Assembly (NCBI RefSeq): GCF_003351025.1
Contig: NZ_QPCG01000005.1
Span: forward strand, 443,165-507,164
Reading direction: 5' to 3'
Length of the DNA: 64,000 nucleotides
From: Mucilaginibacter endophyticus
Lineage (GTDB): Bacteria > Bacteroidota > Bacteroidia > Sphingobacteriales > Sphingobacteriaceae
Shown: positions 1 through 8,322 of the stretch, one piece after another
Layout of the letters: each line of letters starts with the position of its first letter
Position numbering within the stretch: position 1 is the stretch's first letter
Position numbers and translations under genes: made by a program
Notes under the pieces: generated by a model
What the model saw: only the letters and a program-made list of their open reading frames with translations
Databases searched by the model: none
Told to the model about the DNA's origin: nothing

Positions 1-1108
1 CGTTACATGACTCGGCTACTGCTTTTGCCATATTTACCGTGCCGTGTGCTTCGCCATGGTTACAGTGTACAATACGGTTTCCTACCCTGTAATTACCGGT
101 GCAATAAAAAGTTTCATTTGGGTTGATAATTCCCTCTTGCAAAGCAATAAGCGCGCTCAAAGGCTTAAATGACGAACCTGGAGGATATTGTGCCTGTATA
201 GGCCTGATGAAAAATGGCTTATACGGGTTATTATACATTTTAGCGAGGTTATTACCACGCTCACGACCAACCATCAGGTTGGGATCATAAGTGGGGCTAC
301 TTACATAACATAATATTTCGCCCGATGAGGGTTCAATAGCCACAATACTACCAAGCTTGTTTTGCATCAGCTTTTCGCCAAGGCGTTGCAGGTCGATATC
401 CAATGATGAAGTAAGGCGCTCGCCCGAACGGGGCACGGTATCAAGTGCGCCATTGGCAAATGAACCTTTAAATACACCATGCGAATCAACCATTTGGATC
501 TGCACACCACGCTGACCGCGAAGTACGTTTTCGTAAGCCTTTTCAACACCGGTAACACCAATATAATCACCAAGGCGATAGTAGCCGTTTGAGCGTTTGA
601 TGTCCCTGTCGGTAACCTCACCAATAAAGCCCAAAAACTGGGCTGCTACCGAATCTGGATAAGTACGTATAGTGCGGGGCACAATAGAAAAACCCGGAAA
701 CTCAAATAGCTTTTCCTGCAGGGCAGCGTATAACTCTACAGACAGCTGTTTTTCAAATATCGATGCTTTGGCTGGCGATTGCCTTTGCGCTTTGGTAAAG
801 CGCTTATCAAAGCCTTCTTTATCGATACCAATCATTTTGCAAAGCAGAAGGGTATCAAAAGGTTTAACCTCTTTGGGGTTAACCATTACATCGTAAATAG
901 GTTCGTTTTGTACCAGGATCTTGCCGTTACGGTCAAGTATGGGGCCGCGCGCGGGATAAAGTATAGTAGTGCGCCTTACATTGCTGTTTGCGTATATGGT
1001 ATAGCGGTCATCAACTATCTGGATATAATAGAGTCTCCCTAAAAGGGCTAAAATAATAGCTATAAAGATACCGGTAACAACGTAGCGGCGTTCAAAAAAC
1101 TTATTCAT
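1..1108 (-). CDS. mrdA: Penicillin-binding protein 2 (peptidoglycan transpeptidase), 3' end cut by window edge
   Basis: This is the transpeptidase of the elongation (rod) complex, which crosslinks peptidoglycan in the periplasm. Translation of the minus strand from the ATG at 1108 stays open to base 1, so about 369 residues are visible and the C-terminal catalytic part is missing. Residues 8-30 are a membrane anchor; the dimerisation region follows, and the active-site SxxK motif is visible as PPGSSFKP (codons near 160-190). The ATG overlaps the mreD stop codon by four bases (ATGA), which indicates translational coupling and places it in the mreBCD operon. The order mreB-mreC-mreD-mrdA is the usual one. 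Identification is firm; only the end is unknown. Confidence 0.93.
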   Translation of the reverse strand, partial: MNKFFERRYVVTGIFIAIILALLGRLYYIQIVDDRYTIYANSNVRRTTILYPARGPILDRNGKILVQNEPIYDVMVNPKEVKPFDTLLLCKMIGIDKEGFDKRFTKAQRQSPAKASIFEKQLSVELYAALQEKLFEFPGFSIVPRTIRTYPDSVAAQFLGFIGEVTDRDIKRSNGYYRLGDYIGVTGVEKAYENVLRGQRGVQIQMVDSHGVFKGSFANGALDTVPRSGERLTSSLDIDLQRLGEKLMQNKLGSIVAIEPSSGEILCYVSSPTYDPNLMVGRERGNNLAKMYNNPYKPFFIRPIQAQYPPGSSFKPLSALIALQEGIINPNETFYCTGNYRVGNRIVHCNHGEAHGTVNMAKAVAESCN

Positions 1109-1623
1109 TTACGTTCTTTCCTTCTGAAAAATAGCAGGCCCGAAATTAGTATTAAAAATACTGTAAACAATGAACTTAAAACAACACGGCTTAGTGTGTA
1201 TTGTATTTCAGAAAAACTAAAAACCTCTAAATTAAGCAGGAAAAAGTGGTGGAATAAAGTGAGTATCAAAGCATAGGTAAAAAACCACCTGAAGCCCATG
1301 ATACTCAATGTAGGTTCAGGTTCGTTATCAAAACCATCCTTTTGCACTGTTATACTGATGAACAGCACACGCACTAAAGCGAGTACCACACAGGCCGAAG
1401 CGTGCAGCCCCGGCGTATCGTAAAAGGCATCAATAGTGAGGCCTAAAACGAATGATAATACAAACAGCAGTACATTGGGTACTTCAAAGGGAAGCAAGAG
1501 GATGAACAGTATATAGAAATACGGAGTCGCGAGATTATAGAACGTAATGTTTTTTAACAGGAAAACCTGTATAAAAACCAATACGATAAACCTAAGGAGG
1601 TTAATAAGGATAGTCCTACTCAT
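1105..1623 (-). CDS. mreD: Rod shape-determining protein MreD
   Basis: Small integral membrane protein of the elongasome, 172 residues from the chosen ATG at 1623 (sequence MSRTILINLL). A longer frame begins at 1665 but would run deep into mreC; the ATG at 1623 gives only an 8-base overlap with the mreC end. The protein is almost entirely hydrophobic with about five predicted membrane segments, and ends in a basic tail (FFRRKERK). MreD is poorly conserved, so the call rests on size, topology and its place between mreC and mrdA. Confidence 0.88.
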   Translation of the reverse strand: MSRTILINLLRFIVLVFIQVFLLKNITFYNLATPYFYILFILLLPFEVPNVLLFVLSFVLGLTIDAFYDTPGLHASACVVLALVRVLFISITVQKDGFDNEPEPTLSIMGFRWFFTYALILTLFHHFFLLNLEVFSFSEIQYTLSRVVLSSLFTVFLILISGLLFFRRKERK

Positions 1624-2449
1624 TTTTGTTTTGTACGGCCTCCAGTCCCGTTTGTTCACCGGCAAACTTGTTATTTACCACGTAAACGTATTGAAGCTTT
1701 GTAAAATCGACAGCTAAGGCTACCTCAACGTTAATAAGTAAACCACCGCCTTTTGCATGCAGGTTAGTAATTTTACCAAACGGTATACCTGTAGGGAAAA
1801 GCGAATAGCCGGATGTTACAACCGAGTCGCCCACTTTGGGTTGCGCGTTATTTTGGATATCAATCAGTAAACCTTTGTGTGGGTCAAGGTCATTACCCCA
1901 TACAAATGAGCCTATATCTTTAGTGCCGGCAAGCATAGCGCTAAACCGTGTGTTTTTGTGTAAAACTGATTGAATGATAGCCAAATGATCGGTTACCTGG
2001 ATAACCTGGCCCACTACGCCCGCGCCGGTTATTACACCCATATCTTTTTGTATTCCGTCCCGGCTACCCCTGTCGATAGTAATGTAGTTGCTGCGCTTGT
2101 TGAACGAGTTGTTGATAACCTTGGCTACAATATAGCTATACTGCTGCTTGTAAACAGTATCATTAACCTTACGCTTATCAACACTGTCAACATAAAAGGA
2201 AACTTTAAGCTGGCCGCGGAGTTTTGCGTTTTCACGGGCAAGACTATCATTGGTTTCTTTTAATGACAGGTATCCTTTTAACGCATCAACCTGGCCGTAC
2301 AGGGTACCTGTTACCTGGCTGGTTGAATTAATAAAAGATGCTTTCTGAAATGAGTTGTATTTGATATAAATAAGCAGCGAGCTAATCTCAAAAATCAGGA
2401 ATAAAAAAAACGCGTTATACTTAGTTATAAATATCCAAAGGTTACGCAT
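1616..2449 (-). CDS. mreC: Rod shape-determining protein MreC
   Basis: Periplasmic scaffold protein of the elongasome, 277 residues. A single N-terminal membrane segment (about residues 10-29) is followed by a coiled coil (about 50-85, rich in Leu, Asn and Lys with ENAKLRGQL) and then the MreC beta domain (about 110-260) with the conserved GVVGQVIQV and VTSGYSLFPTGIPFGKI stretches. It links MreB in the cytoplasm with PBP2 in the periplasm. It is transcribed from the same strand as mreB, 126 bases downstream of it; that gap holds a hairpin repeat (see the 2455-2573 entry). Confidence 0.95.
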   Translation of the reverse strand: MRNLWIFITKYNAFFLFLIFEISSLLIYIKYNSFQKASFINSTSQVTGTLYGQVDALKGYLSLKETNDSLARENAKLRGQLKVSFYVDSVDKRKVNDTVYKQQYSYIVAKVINNSFNKRSNYITIDRGSRDGIQKDMGVITGAGVVGQVIQVTDHLAIIQSVLHKNTRFSAMLAGTKDIGSFVWGNDLDPHKGLLIDIQNNAQPKVGDSVVTSGYSLFPTGIPFGKITNLHAKGGGLLINVEVALAVDFTKLQYVYVVNNKFAGEQTGLEAVQNKNE

Positions 2450-2454
2450 TGTTG

Positions 2455-2573
2455 GAGATTAGTTAATTGGAGATCAGAGATTAGTTGTCTATAGCAAAAT
2501 TAGAAATTAGGAATCGGAGATAAGTATTGTAATAAAAACTAATCTCTAATCCCTAACCTCTAATCACTAACTC
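2455..2573. repeat. GATTAG-type imperfect hairpin element between mreB and mreC
   Basis: The whole mreB-mreC gap is built of GATTAG/CTAATC-type words. A left part (about 2455-2488, GAGATTAG words) and a right part (about 2538-2573, CTAATCTCTAA words) are imperfect reverse complements. The same words form the 31-bp inverted repeat around the four-helix-bundle gene at 5434-5994, so these belong to one repeat family; here no ORF lies between the arms. The element is transcribed within the mre operon and might form an RNA hairpin. Confidence 0.65.
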
Positions 2574-2575
2574 AG

Positions 2576-3598
2576 TTACTGCATTAAAAATTTAAAATTG
2601 CCAATGTTTTTAAGGGCAGTGCCGGTTCCGCGTACTACGGCGCGAAGAGGGTCTTCGGCAACGTGAACCGGAAGTTTGGTTTTGGCAGCCACACGTTTAT
2701 CCAGGCCACGCAATAATGCGCCACCACCGGTTAAGTAGATACCGGTTTGGTAAATATCGGCCGAAAGCTCGGGAGGAGTGATCTCCAATGCTTTTAGTAT
2801 CGCTTCCTCAATCTTTGAGATTGATTTATCTAAACAATGCGCAATCTCGGTGTATGATACCATGATCTGTTTTGGTACACCGGTCATCAGGTCGCGGCCC
2901 TGAACGGCAAAGTCGCCCGGTGGCTCGCTCAATTCAGGAAGGGCGGCGCCAACCTCAATTTTAATTTTTTCGGCAGTACGGTCACCAATCATGATGTTAT
3001 GCTGGCGACGGATATATTGAACAATGTCCGAATCAAAGTTATCACCCGCAACACGGATCGACTGGTCGCACACGATACCCGATAAAGCGATAACGGCGAT
3101 CTCGGTAGTACCACCACCAATATCGATGATCATGTTGCCCATAGGCTCTTCCACATCAATGCCGATACCTACAGCAGCAGCCATTGGCTCGTGGATAAGG
3201 TAAACCTCCTTGGCACCGGCAATCTCGGCCGAGTCACGCACGGCACGTTTCTCTACCTCGGTAATACCCGAAGGGATACAGATCACCATACGTAATGATG
3301 GAAAAAACCATCCCTTACCCTGGTTAATCATTTTGATCATCCCGCGGATCATGTGCTCGGCAGCGTTAAAGTCGGCAATTACACCGTCTTTTAGTGGGCG
3401 CACAGTACGGATATTATCGTGCGTTTTACCTTCCATCTGCATGGCTTGCCTGCCTATGGCAATCACTTTATTGGTTGTTCTGTCAAACGCCACTATTGAG
3501 GGTTCGTCAACAACAACTTTGTCGTTATGTATAATGAGGGTATTTGCTGTACCTAAGTCGATAGCAATTTCTTGTGTAAAAAAGTTAAATAAACCCAT
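2576..3598 (-). CDS. mreB: Rod shape-determining protein MreB (bacterial actin)
   Basis: Cytoplasmic actin-like ATPase that guides cell-wall elongation; 340 residues, full length. Visible actin-fold motifs: phosphate-1 IDLGTANTLI (about 13-22), the block CIPSGITEVEKRAVRDSAE with HEPMAAAVGIG, phosphate-2 DIGGGTTEIAV, and the adenosine motif YLTGGGALLRGL near residue 290. The start ATG at 3598 is followed by an amphipathic N-terminus (MGLFNFFTQE), as expected for membrane contact. It is the first gene of the mre operon; a candidate -7 element lies at 3664-3671. Confidence 0.97.
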   Translation of the reverse strand: MGLFNFFTQEIAIDLGTANTLIIHNDKVVVDEPSIVAFDRTTNKVIAIGRQAMQMEGKTHDNIRTVRPLKDGVIADFNAAEHMIRGMIKMINQGKGWFFPSLRMVICIPSGITEVEKRAVRDSAEIAGAKEVYLIHEPMAAAVGIGIDVEEPMGNMIIDIGGGTTEIAVIALSGIVCDQSIRVAGDNFDSDIVQYIRRQHNIMIGDRTAEKIKIEVGAALPELSEPPGDFAVQGRDLMTGVPKQIMVSYTEIAHCLDKSISKIEEAILKALEITPPELSADIYQTGIYLTGGGALLRGLDKRVAAKTKLPVHVAEDPLRAVVRGTGTALKNIGNFKFLMQ

Positions 3599-3663
3599 CT
3601 GGTATTTCTTTCAGTATGTTATGCAAAGTTTATAAAAATACGCTTAAATAGTTTAGCATTTTG

Positions 3664-3671
3664 CAAACTTA
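3664..3671 (-). promoter_or_regulatory. Candidate -7 element for the mreB operon
   Basis: The minus strand reads TAAGTTTG, a full match to the Bacteroidota -7 consensus TAnnTTTG, 66 bases upstream of the mreB ATG. No clear -33 TTTG lies at the usual spacing, so this is a candidate only. The rest of the 3599-3871 gap is AT-rich and holds nothing else that I recognise. Confidence 0.4.
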
Positions 3672-3871
3672 AGCGTTAAAAAATCACATTTATTGTGTTG
3701 GGGTTGGGTTGATAGAGCTTATTTATTAAATGGTTTACTGGATTTACAGGTAAATTAAGTTAAAACAGGTTAAAAACATTTTTCCTTTTCACCAAATCAA
3801 TCCCTACTCTTAAATCAAACGTTTTTAACCTAATAAACTACTCACCTAATCAACCCAATCAACCATTAATT

Positions 3872-5398
3872 TTAGTGTTTAAAGTGACGAACACCGGTAG
3901 TAACCATAGCCAGGCCTTTTTCATTGCACATCGCAACCGAAAGCTTGTCATTAATTGATCCGCCTGGTTGTAAAATGGCAGTAATACCTGCTTCGGCAGC
4001 CAGTTCGGCACAATCCGGGAACGGGAAGAAAGCATCAGATGCCATTACCGCGCCGTTCAGGTCGAAACCAAAACTTTGTGCCTTGATCACGGCTTGCTTC
4101 AGCGCGTCAACCCTTGAGGTTTGGCCCACGCCGCTTGCCATTAGCTGGTTATTTTTTGCAAACACAATGGTGTTTGACTTTGTATGTTTTACAATTTTGT
4201 TAGCGAAGTATAAGTCTTTCAACTCTGCCTCGGTAGGGGCTTTTTCAGTAACGGTTGTCATTTGGGCCGGGCCTTCAATAACCGCGTCTTTATCCTGCTC
4301 AATTACACCATTCAATAAAGTTTTGAAGTGTTTAACAGGAAGCTCAACCGGCTGGCGAACCAACAAGATACGGTTCTTTTTACCTGAAAGGATCTTTACA
4401 GCTTCGTCAGAGAAAGCCGGTGCGATCAGAACCTCATAAAATAATTTGTCGATCTCAGTGGCGGTTTCCACGTCGATCTCGGCATTGGCAATAATTACAC
4501 CACCAAAAGCAGATACCGGGTCGCAGGCCAAAGCGTCGATCCATGCTTGTTTGATAGATGAACGTGAAGCTACGCCGCAGGCGTTGGTATGCTTAAGGAT
4601 GGCTACAGTAGGCTCGGTAAACTCGTCAATGATAGCAACGGCGGCGTCAACGTCAACAAGGTTATTGTATGAAAGCTCTTTGCCGTTCAATTTGTTGAAC
4701 ATGGCATCAAGGTTGCCATAGAAGGTGCCTTTTTGATGCGGGTTTTCACCGTAACGTAAAACCTGGCTGGTTTGGATACTTTGTTTAAATACCGGAAGTG
4801 GTTCGGCTTCGTTAAAATAGTTGAAAATATGAGTATCGTAGTTTGACGATATGTTGAATGCTTTCTGAGCAAATGAACGGCGTTGATCAATTGTGGTAGC
4901 ACCATCCTGCGTTTTCAGGATATTCTCCAGACCGGCGTAGTCATCTTTTGACGCTACGATCACTACATCTTTAAAATTTTTTGCAGCTGCACGGATTAAT
5001 GAGATACCACCGATATCGATCTTTTCGATAATATCTTCGGCGCTGGCACCTGATGCTACGGTTTCTTCAAACGGGTACAGATCAACAATCACCAAATCAA
5101 TTTCAGGAATTTCGTATTGTGCTATTTGCTGTTTATCGCCATCAAAATCTCTGCGGGTTAAAATACCACCGAAAACCTTAGGGTGCAGGGTTTTAACACG
5201 ACCACCCAGGATTGAAGGATATGAAGTAAGGTCCTCAACCGGGATCACGTTTACACCTAAATTGCGGATAAAAGTTTCGGTACCACCGGTTGAATAGATA
5301 TTTACACCAAGGCGGTTTAATTCATGAATGATGGGCTCTAAATTGTCTTTGTAATAAACAGAAATTAAAGCATTTTTTATTTGAACTGACTGGCTCAT
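3872..5398 (-). CDS. purH: Bifunctional AICAR transformylase / IMP cyclohydrolase
   Basis: Carries out the last two steps of de novo purine synthesis, AICAR to FAICAR to IMP, in the cytoplasm. The N-terminal MGS-like cyclohydrolase domain (about 1-190) shows YSTGGTETFI and GGRVKTLHPKVFGG; the transformylase domain follows with RYGENPHQKG near 215 and the catalytic Lys-His pair in LKHTNACG (K269-H270). The frame can be extended two codons to a GTG at 5404, but the ATG at 5398 (MSQSVQIK) is preferred, giving 508 residues, a normal length. A consensus -7 element sits about 22 bases upstream, so it probably has its own promoter despite lying downstream of purN on the same strand. Confidence 0.97.
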   Translation of the reverse strand: MSQSVQIKNALISVYYKDNLEPIIHELNRLGVNIYSTGGTETFIRNLGVNVIPVEDLTSYPSILGGRVKTLHPKVFGGILTRRDFDGDKQQIAQYEIPEIDLVIVDLYPFEETVASGASAEDIIEKIDIGGISLIRAAAKNFKDVVIVASKDDYAGLENILKTQDGATTIDQRRSFAQKAFNISSNYDTHIFNYFNEAEPLPVFKQSIQTSQVLRYGENPHQKGTFYGNLDAMFNKLNGKELSYNNLVDVDAAVAIIDEFTEPTVAILKHTNACGVASRSSIKQAWIDALACDPVSAFGGVIIANAEIDVETATEIDKLFYEVLIAPAFSDEAVKILSGKKNRILLVRQPVELPVKHFKTLLNGVIEQDKDAVIEGPAQMTTVTEKAPTEAELKDLYFANKIVKHTKSNTIVFAKNNQLMASGVGQTSRVDALKQAVIKAQSFGFDLNGAVMASDAFFPFPDCAELAAEAGITAILQPGGSINDKLSVAMCNEKGLAMVTTGVRHFKH

Positions 5399-5420
5399 GT
5401 ACACGCTGTTTTTTGAGCCG

Positions 5421-5428
5421 CAAAGGTA
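5421..5428 (-). promoter_or_regulatory. -7 promoter element upstream of purH
   Basis: The minus strand reads TACCTTTG followed by CGG, an exact match to TAnnTTTG, ending 22 bases before the purH ATG. The transcript would have a very short leader. It lies directly beside the inverted-repeat arm at 5434-5464, so that arm may have separated purH from whatever promoter region stood upstream earlier. Confidence 0.6.
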
Positions 5429-5433
5429 GTGAT

Positions 5434-5464
5434 TAGTGATTAGAGATTTGAGGTTAGAGATTAG
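5434..5464. repeat. Left arm of 31-bp inverted repeat bracketing the S23 gene
   Basis: This 31-base stretch is the reverse complement of 5964-5994 with one mismatch. It consists of GATTAG-type words (begins TAGTGATTAGAGATTTGAGG). The two arms enclose the four-helix-bundle gene at 5549-5914. The arm lies in the purH upstream region. Confidence 0.85.
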
Positions 5465-5548
5465 TTTTTTTTAATCAATGTTTTTGGAAGCTATTGGAGG
5501 TTAGAGTTTTGGAAATACACTACTTAAAAAGTACGAATTTAAGTAGTG

Positions 5549-5914
5549 TTAATTCTCTACTTGCTTCTTTAGATAAGAAATATAGCCATTGATCATTCGC
5601 ATACATTCCTCGCAATCTTGCCTGAGATTATCCATTGTTTGCTGATCTATCAGGTTATTATCAAAGGCGATGATTAAATGATCGATGGTTTCGGCGGCAG
5701 AGCCACGGGCATTTACCAAAAATTTTGAGGCATCTAAATAATGAAATCTGCCATGGCCTTCGGCTATGTTGTTACCAATAGAACGAGATGAGCGGATAAT
5801 TTGATCAGTTAAACGATATTTTTCCTCGGCAGGGAACGCTTTAACTAATTCTGTAATATTATTTCGTAGCAAACGAGCCTTTTTCCAAACCTCTAAATCA
5901 GTAAAAGCTCCCAT
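5549..5914 (-). CDS. Four-helix-bundle protein (23S rRNA intervening-sequence / S23 family)
   Basis: 121-residue, highly helical protein of the family first found inside 23S rRNA intervening sequences (TIGR02436-like). Visible family features: FTDLEVWKKAR near the N-terminus, the IIRSSRSIGNNIAEGHGR motif in the middle, and the NARGSAAETIDHL helix. Its molecular role is not established; related small proteins (Avd) bind nucleic acid in diversity-generating retroelements. Here it sits between purN and purH with no link to purine synthesis, bracketed by a 31-bp inverted repeat at 5434-5464 and 5964-5994, which suggests it arrived as a small mobile unit. ATG at 5914 gives the expected N-terminus. 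Confidence 0.88.
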   Translation of the reverse strand: MGAFTDLEVWKKARLLRNNITELVKAFPAEEKYRLTDQIIRSSRSIGNNIAEGHGRFHYLDASKFLVNARGSAAETIDHLIIAFDNNLIDQQTMDNLRQDCEECMRMINGYISYLKKQVEN

Positions 5915-5963
5915 CTATGTGTTAAATGTATAAAAGAAGACCTGTAATCAACTGAATAAAAAC

Positions 5964-5994
5964 CTAATCTCTGACCTCAAATCTCTAATCACTA
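5964..5994. repeat. Right arm of 31-bp inverted repeat bracketing the S23 gene
   Basis: Pairs with 5434-5464 at 30 of 31 positions. It begins six bases after the purN stop codon, so the bracketed unit fits neatly into the purN-purH gap without touching either coding region. Confidence 0.85.
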
Positions 5995-5999
5995 AACAA

Positions 6000-6578
6000 T
6001 CAGCTCTTCATCTTTTTCAACAATGCTTCAACCACTTTAGGGAAATGGTTATGCTCCAGTTGCTGGCCTTTAAATTTTACGATTTCCAAAGTATCGCCGG
6101 GTTCTATCTTAAATTTTGATTGGTGGATGATCTCTCCTTCGTCAAAGTTTTCGTTTACAAAATGTATGGTGATACCGCTTTCTTCTTCTTTATCCTCTAA
6201 AACTTTGCGGTGAACATTATCGCCATACATGCCTTTGCCACCGTATTTGGGGAGTAGGGCAGGGTGCAGGTTGATGATTTTATTTGGGAATGCTTTTAGT
6301 AACGATTGTGGTACGAGCCATAAAAAGCCGGCCAGTACAATCAGGTCAACCTGAAGGTTTTTAAGCAGGCGGATAACACCATCTGTTTCATAAAATTCGT
6401 GGCGGCTGAAAATATGCGATGGTACTTCAAAGTTATCGGCGCGTTGTAAAACGTATGCTTGAGGGTTGTTGGTGAGTATCAGCACAACTTCAGCATCGGC
6501 ATTGCGTTTAAAATGCTCCATTAATTTCTGAGCGTTTGAACCGGAACCTGAAGCGAAAATGGCAATTCTTTTTTTCAT
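6000..6578 (-). CDS. purN: Phosphoribosylglycinamide formyltransferase
   Basis: Transfers a formyl group from 10-formyltetrahydrofolate to GAR, step three of purine synthesis. GSGSNAQ at the N-terminus, the catalytic Asn-His of INLHPALLPKYGGKGMYG near residues 105-110, and the Asp of ENFDEGEIIHQ near 145 are visible. The open frame begins with a TTG at 6596, but the ATG at 6578 (MKKRIAIFASG) starts exactly where the family usually does and gives 192 residues. Same strand as purH, but separated from it by the S23 unit. Confidence 0.95.
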   Translation of the reverse strand: MKKRIAIFASGSGSNAQKLMEHFKRNADAEVVLILTNNPQAYVLQRADNFEVPSHIFSRHEFYETDGVIRLLKNLQVDLIVLAGFLWLVPQSLLKAFPNKIINLHPALLPKYGGKGMYGDNVHRKVLEDKEEESGITIHFVNENFDEGEIIHQSKFKIEPGDTLEIVKFKGQQLEHNHFPKVVEALLKKMKS

Positions 6579-6691
6579 CGATAATATGTTTTTCAACGGA
6601 GATGAAACTGTAATAGTTTCATCGGGCTGAATGTTTAACTGGTATTGAAACTATTATACTAAAACCATTTTATAATTTAAAACTAAATTTT

Positions 6692-7198
6692 TTACTGGCT
6701 TGCGGTTGTCCTTTGTCTGATAAAGCCATATCGCATAACTCGTCTTTTTTTAGTTGCCGAATAGTTTGGTTCAACATCCCCCGTTTCCAATACCAGCGAA
6801 TAGTTGCCTAACGTAACTATTTTAGCGTTTGCAAACGGTTTTGAAGTGCCGCCCGATGATTTGGTAGTATCCTTGCAAACCATATCCGAAGTTAAAAATA
6901 ATTTATTTGCGGTAAGCCCCCAACGGCCTACCGCCGAATCGGCATTACATTGAAAATTAGTGTAATTGCAAGAATTATCGGCCTTGAAAGTGAAATACTG
7001 AATAATGCTGCAGGTTTGATTTAACGTATCTAATGAAACTTGTGAGTCACCAACATAATTGGTAACGGTTATTGAGGCGAGTTGCCACTTTCCGGCCATC
7101 AGCCCTGGTATGTGGCTTAAATTATCTTTCTTGCATGAATTAACGATCAGCGCAATGCTTATAAGCAACAGAAAAAACAACAGCGGAGCTTTTTTCAT
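6692..7198 (-). CDS. Small lipoprotein, lipocalin-like
   Basis: 168 residues. A signal sequence (about 1-21) ends in the lipobox VNSC with Cys22 followed by KKD, a common start for Bacteroidota lipoproteins. The body (MAGKWQLASITVTNYV, then FKADNSC and GRWGLTANKLFL) resembles the lipocalin-like or DUF4923/DUF5004-type beta-barrel lipoproteins that begin with a G-x-W motif. No catalytic residues are evident. It stands alone; a TAATTTTG -7-like element lies just upstream. Function unknown. Confidence 0.75.
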   Translation of the reverse strand: MKKAPLLFFLLLISIALIVNSCKKDNLSHIPGLMAGKWQLASITVTNYVGDSQVSLDTLNQTCSIIQYFTFKADNSCNYTNFQCNADSAVGRWGLTANKLFLTSDMVCKDTTKSSGGTSKPFANAKIVTLGNYSLVLETGDVEPNYSATKKRRVMRYGFIRQRTTASQ

Positions 7199-7208
7199 TT
7201 ATTGAGGA

Positions 7209-7216
7209 CAAAATTA
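7209..7216 (-). promoter_or_regulatory. Candidate -7 element for the 6692-7198 lipoprotein gene
   Basis: The minus strand reads TAATTTTG, matching TAnnTTTG, 11 bases upstream of the lipoprotein ATG. The region is shared with the divergent gene starting at 7288. Confidence 0.4.
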
Positions 7217-7287
7217 TAAAATATGGTTGATTACCTTGCATCAGTATACTGTAATAAACGTTATAAATTAAATTTATTTCAAAACCG

Positions 7288-8280
7288 ATGCGTGTTCCGT
7301 TCCAAAAGCTTAAAACTGAATTTAGAAGAGTGTTGCTGATGCTTGGCTTTACCGATGGCAAAGCTGAAATTATTGCCTCTGTTTTTGCTGAAAATAGCCG
7401 AGATGGTGTTTATACCCATGGCTTAAACCGTTTCCCTGTTTTTGTAAATTATATAAAAAACGGATTAATAGCTATACAGGCCGATCCTGTTAAGGTAACT
7501 GGTTTTGGAGCTATTGAACAATGGGACGGCAAACTTGGGCCTGGCATACTAAACGCACGTTTTGCCATGAACAGGGCAATAGAACTTGCTGCAGAAAATG
7601 GTATTGGTTGTGTGGCATTAAAAAATACCAATCATTGGATGCGTGGTGGCACCTACGGCTGGCAGGCGGCCGATGCCGGTTTTATCAGTATTTCCTTTAC
7701 AAATACAATAGCTAACCTACCACCTTGGGGAGGTATTAGTCCGCGGCTTGGTAACAATCCGTTAGTTATTGCAGTGCCCCGTAAAAACGGGCATGTTGTT
7801 TTGGATATGGCGATATCGCAGTACGCGGTGGGTAAATTGAAGCAATATAAATCGAATAATAATGAGGCCCTGCCCTTACCTGGTGGTTATGACGAAGAAG
7901 GGAAATTGAGCACCGATGCCGCGGCTATATTAAAATCACAGCGCTTGCTGCCCGTTGGTTTTTGGAAGGGATCGGGTTTGTCACTGGTGCTGGATGTATT
8001 AGCTACCGTGTTAAGTGCTGGTAGATCAACCGCAGAAATAACTAAAAGTGAACACGAATCAGGTATTTCCCAGGTCTTTATTTGTATCAAACCCAATAGC
8101 AGCGAACAAACGGAAAGCCTGATTGAGGAAATCATTAACTATACCAAAACAAGTACACCGGAGCATGAGGGGGCATCAATATCTTACCCTGGTGAAGGAA
8201 CTATAAAGACAAGAGAAAAGAATTTGACAGAAGGTGTGCCTGTAGATGAGCGGATCTGGAACGAGGTGTTGAAGACGTGA
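7288..8280 (+). CDS. Malate/L-lactate dehydrogenase-family oxidoreductase, 2,3-diketo-L-gulonate reductase-like
   Basis: 330 residues, NAD(P)-dependent reductase of the LDH_2 family (YlbC/YiaK). The catalytic His44 lies in THGLNR, exactly at the position known from E. coli DlgD; other conserved blocks are KNTNHWMRGGTYGWQAAD and the C-terminal FWKGSGLSLVLDVLATVLSAG. The closest named role is 3-dehydro-L-gulonate 2-dehydrogenase (2,3-diketogulonate reduction in ascorbate breakdown), but no other ascorbate genes are visible, so the substrate stays open. It stands alone between a divergent lipoprotein gene and a toxin-antitoxin pair. Confidence 0.8.
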   Translation: MRVPFQKLKTEFRRVLLMLGFTDGKAEIIASVFAENSRDGVYTHGLNRFPVFVNYIKNGLIAIQADPVKVTGFGAIEQWDGKLGPGILNARFAMNRAIELAAENGIGCVALKNTNHWMRGGTYGWQAADAGFISISFTNTIANLPPWGGISPRLGNNPLVIAVPRKNGHVVLDMAISQYAVGKLKQYKSNNNEALPLPGGYDEEGKLSTDAAAILKSQRLLPVGFWKGSGLSLVLDVLATVLSAGRSTAEITKSEHESGISQVFICIKPNSSEQTESLIEEIINYTKTSTPEHEGASISYPGEGTIKTREKNLTEGVPVDERIWNEVLKT

Positions 8281-8297
8281 TGTTTAAAAATATTCCT

Positions 8298-8305
8298 TAT
8301 CTTTG
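8298..8305 (+). promoter_or_regulatory. -7 promoter element of the PIN toxin-antitoxin pair
   Basis: TATCTTTG matches TAnnTTTG and lies 17 bases upstream of the first gene of the pair (ATG 8323). No strong -33 TTTG is visible. Confidence 0.5.
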
Positions 8306-8322
8306 ATAAAAGCTAAAAAGCG

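Noticed and set aside
5434..5994. CRISPR-like or insertion-sequence reading of the GATTAG repeats
   Set aside because: There are no regularly spaced repeats with spacers and no transposase; the arms form one inverted pair around a single S23 gene.
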